Source of the DNA: Calditrichaceae bacterium
GTDB lineage: Bacteria; Calditrichota; Calditrichia; Calditrichales; Calditrichaceae
Length of the DNA: 7,494 nucleotides
Assembly: GCA_030592985.1 (NCBI GenBank)
Contig: JAUVIB010000145.1
Location: 1-7,494 of the forward strand
Direction of reading: 5' to 3'
A model generated the notes under the pieces. It was not told where the DNA came from. It saw nothing but the letters and a program-made list of their open reading frames with translations, and ran no database searches. Below, piece by piece: positions 6,447 to 7,494 of this stretch. The first letter of the stretch is position 1, and the number at the start of each line of letters is the position of its first letter. Both the position numbers and the translations under genes were made by a program.

Positions 6447-6480
6447 AAACGCCGGTAATTTTCAAAAATTACCGGCGTTT
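6447..6480 (-). terminator. Strong rho-independent terminator of the right-edge gene
   Basis: AAACGCCGGTAATTTT (6447-6462) pairs perfectly with AAAATTACCGGCGTTT (6465-6480), giving about 15 bp closed by a small loop. On the minus strand it is followed by an unbroken U run (6442-6449). It lies 11 bases after the stop at 6492. Confidence 0.92.
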
Positions 6481-6491
6481 AACTTGGACAT

Positions 6492-7494
6492 TTATTTTAT
6501 AATTGCAAATTTGCCTCGTTTGGTATCCATACCTTCTGCCTCTACAACAAAGAAGTACATACCAAAGGCTACTTCCGGTCCATCCTCCGTGGCCAAATCC
6601 CATGAATAGCGGCCATAATCTTCCGGTGAATCATGGTCAATCTTTCTAACCTGTTTACCGTCTGCCGTAAAAATTCGAATAGTACATTGGGGAGGAAGAT
6701 TGACAAAATCAACCCGTCTCTGCGTACTACCGGCTAATTCATAGATGGATTGTAATGTACTGGCCACAACATAGGGGTCAGGCACAACAAATATGTTCCT
6801 CATTTTTTCATCGGCTAACGCTTTATTCCACTCTTTACCTTCAACAGTAAAGCGTAGAGTATCTTCTGCTGTTGGATTTCTATATGTTCTGAAAAGATAA
6901 ACATCACCCGGTTGCGGGGGAATTGTCGGATTATCTTTTTCAAATTGGCTCTTATTAAAAACCAATGTATAGGATTGTGCTAATCCATTTGTATTGGAAT
7001 TATTTCCAGGAAAGCGGATGGAGACCCTGCTGCTATCCCATATTTGTCCCCACTGTTCGTCCTCTTCACCAGATCTAAAGGTTTCCTTATCATACATAAT
7101 TAATGTTTGCATTTTTTCCGGACTATTAGGATAAGTTACATTCCATATTGAAAAATTTGCAGGAATCTTTATTTCATATATTCGATGTAGTGGATCATTG
7201 GGTATGGGTACAAATGTGGCGGCAGAATCACTTCCTACAAAATCCCCAATCCGCACTTCAAAATCATAAGGCAGAGCTTCGGAAGTTCCTGTAAGATTAA
7301 TATCCTCTACACGTAAATTACAAGGTGTTTCTGTTTGCCATTTTTTCCATTGATTATTAGAACGGCCGTATTTATCTGTTTTAATTATTTCAATTCCGCG
7401 TTCATCATCATACTCTTTAATGGGAAAACTAAAATTAAAATGGATACCGTCAAATATCTTTTTTTCAATTTCAGCATAAGCCTTCCGTCTAAAA
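6492..7494 (-). CDS. Large secreted or surface protein, C-terminal part (start beyond the right edge)
   Basis: The frame stays open from the stop at 6492 to the right edge, giving 333 residues. A GTG at 7256 is an internal codon and not a start: the frame continues upstream without a stop, reading ...TSEALPYDFEVRIGDF across it. The last 100 residues form an FlgD-Ig-like or sorting-type beta-sandwich. Its landmarks are VVPDPYVV, then RRVDFVNLPPQCTIRIFTADG, then YSWDLATEDGPEVAFGMYFFVVEAEG, ending GKFAIIK. This tail is common in very large exported proteins of Calditrichota, Neomarinimicrobiota and relatives. The preceding part is beta-rich (IYEIKIPANFSIWNVTYP, VYLFRTYRNPTAEDTLRFTV) with no recognised catalytic motif. 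The signal peptide and main domains lie outside the window. Role unknown; extracellular or surface location is inferred from the tail. Confidence 0.85.
   Translation of the reverse strand, partial: FRRKAYAEIEKKIFDGIHFNFSFPIKEYDDERGIEIIKTDKYGRSNNQWKKWQTETPCNLRVEDINLTGTSEALPYDFEVRIGDFVGSDSAATFVPIPNDPLHRIYEIKIPANFSIWNVTYPNSPEKMQTLIMYDKETFRSGEEDEQWGQIWDSSRVSIRFPGNNSNTNGLAQSYTLVFNKSQFEKDNPTIPPQPGDVYLFRTYRNPTAEDTLRFTVEGKEWNKALADEKMRNIFVVPDPYVVASTLQSIYELAGSTQRRVDFVNLPPQCTIRIFTADGKQVRKIDHDSPEDYGRYSWDLATEDGPEVAFGMYFFVVEAEGMDTKRGKFAIIK

Larger units (their letters stand above)
6155..6491. other. Intergenic region with MITE-like element and terminator
   Basis: This 337-base gap between two minus-strand genes is almost filled by repeats. 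6155-6250 is the leader and probable promoter region of the lipoprotein gene, with a short dyad at 6215-6229. 6251-6432 is a MITE-like element. 6447-6480 is the terminator of the upstream right-edge gene. The element therefore sits between a terminator and the next gene's promoter. No gene is supported here. Confidence 0.7.

Noticed and set aside
6343..6609. 88-codon plus-strand frame preceded by GGGAGG
   Set aside because: The apparent ribosome binding site is the arm of a repeat hairpin. The frame crosses a strong terminator and then runs antisense into the right-edge gene.

Overview
The window is AT-rich and carries gene styles typical of the FCB-related phyla that export proteins with C-terminal sorting domains (Candidatus Neomarinimicrobiota, Calditrichota, Ignavibacteria and relatives). 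The strongest pointer is the Asn-Tyr-Pro-Asn-Pro-Phe-Asn-Pro sorting domain at the end of the protein at 3019-4197, with a second beta-sandwich tail at the end of the right-edge gene. The exact phylum is an inference. The intergenic repeats suggest an environmental genome that is not strongly streamlined.

Layout: 1-1852 is a minus-strand pair, a sugar-phosphate-type nucleotidyltransferase (980-1852) followed after 3 bases by a GH38 alpha-mannosidase-like gene (1-976) that runs off the left edge. 1853-2431 is a long non-coding stretch holding two adjacent perfect hairpins with a shared core and differing arms (2097-2135) and a larger inverted-repeat element (2168-2252). 2432-2890 is the only plus-strand gene, a small orphan zinc-ribbon-like protein. 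It converges on a secreted CBM9-like protein with a type IX sorting domain (3019-4197, minus), and a hairpin that can act in both directions lies between them (2900-2938). 4198-4612 is non-coding and repeat-rich. 4613-6154 (minus) is a SurA/PpiC-type lipoprotein whose parvulin domain lacks both conserved histidines. 6155-6491 is non-coding and holds a MITE-like element with 15-bp terminal inverted repeats flanked by TA (6251-6432), plus a strong terminator (6447-6480). 6492-7494 (minus) is the C-terminal part of a large secreted protein whose start lies beyond the right edge.

Functionally the window combines mannose-type sugar handling (mannosidase plus nucleotidyltransferase) with envelope and export proteins (lipoprotein chaperone, two surface or secreted proteins). 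No locus for a defence system, phage, integrative element or CRISPR is visible, and I see no convincing new multi-gene system. The least explained signals are the tandem covarying hairpins, the MITE-like element, the histidine-less parvulin lipoprotein and the orphan zinc-ribbon protein.
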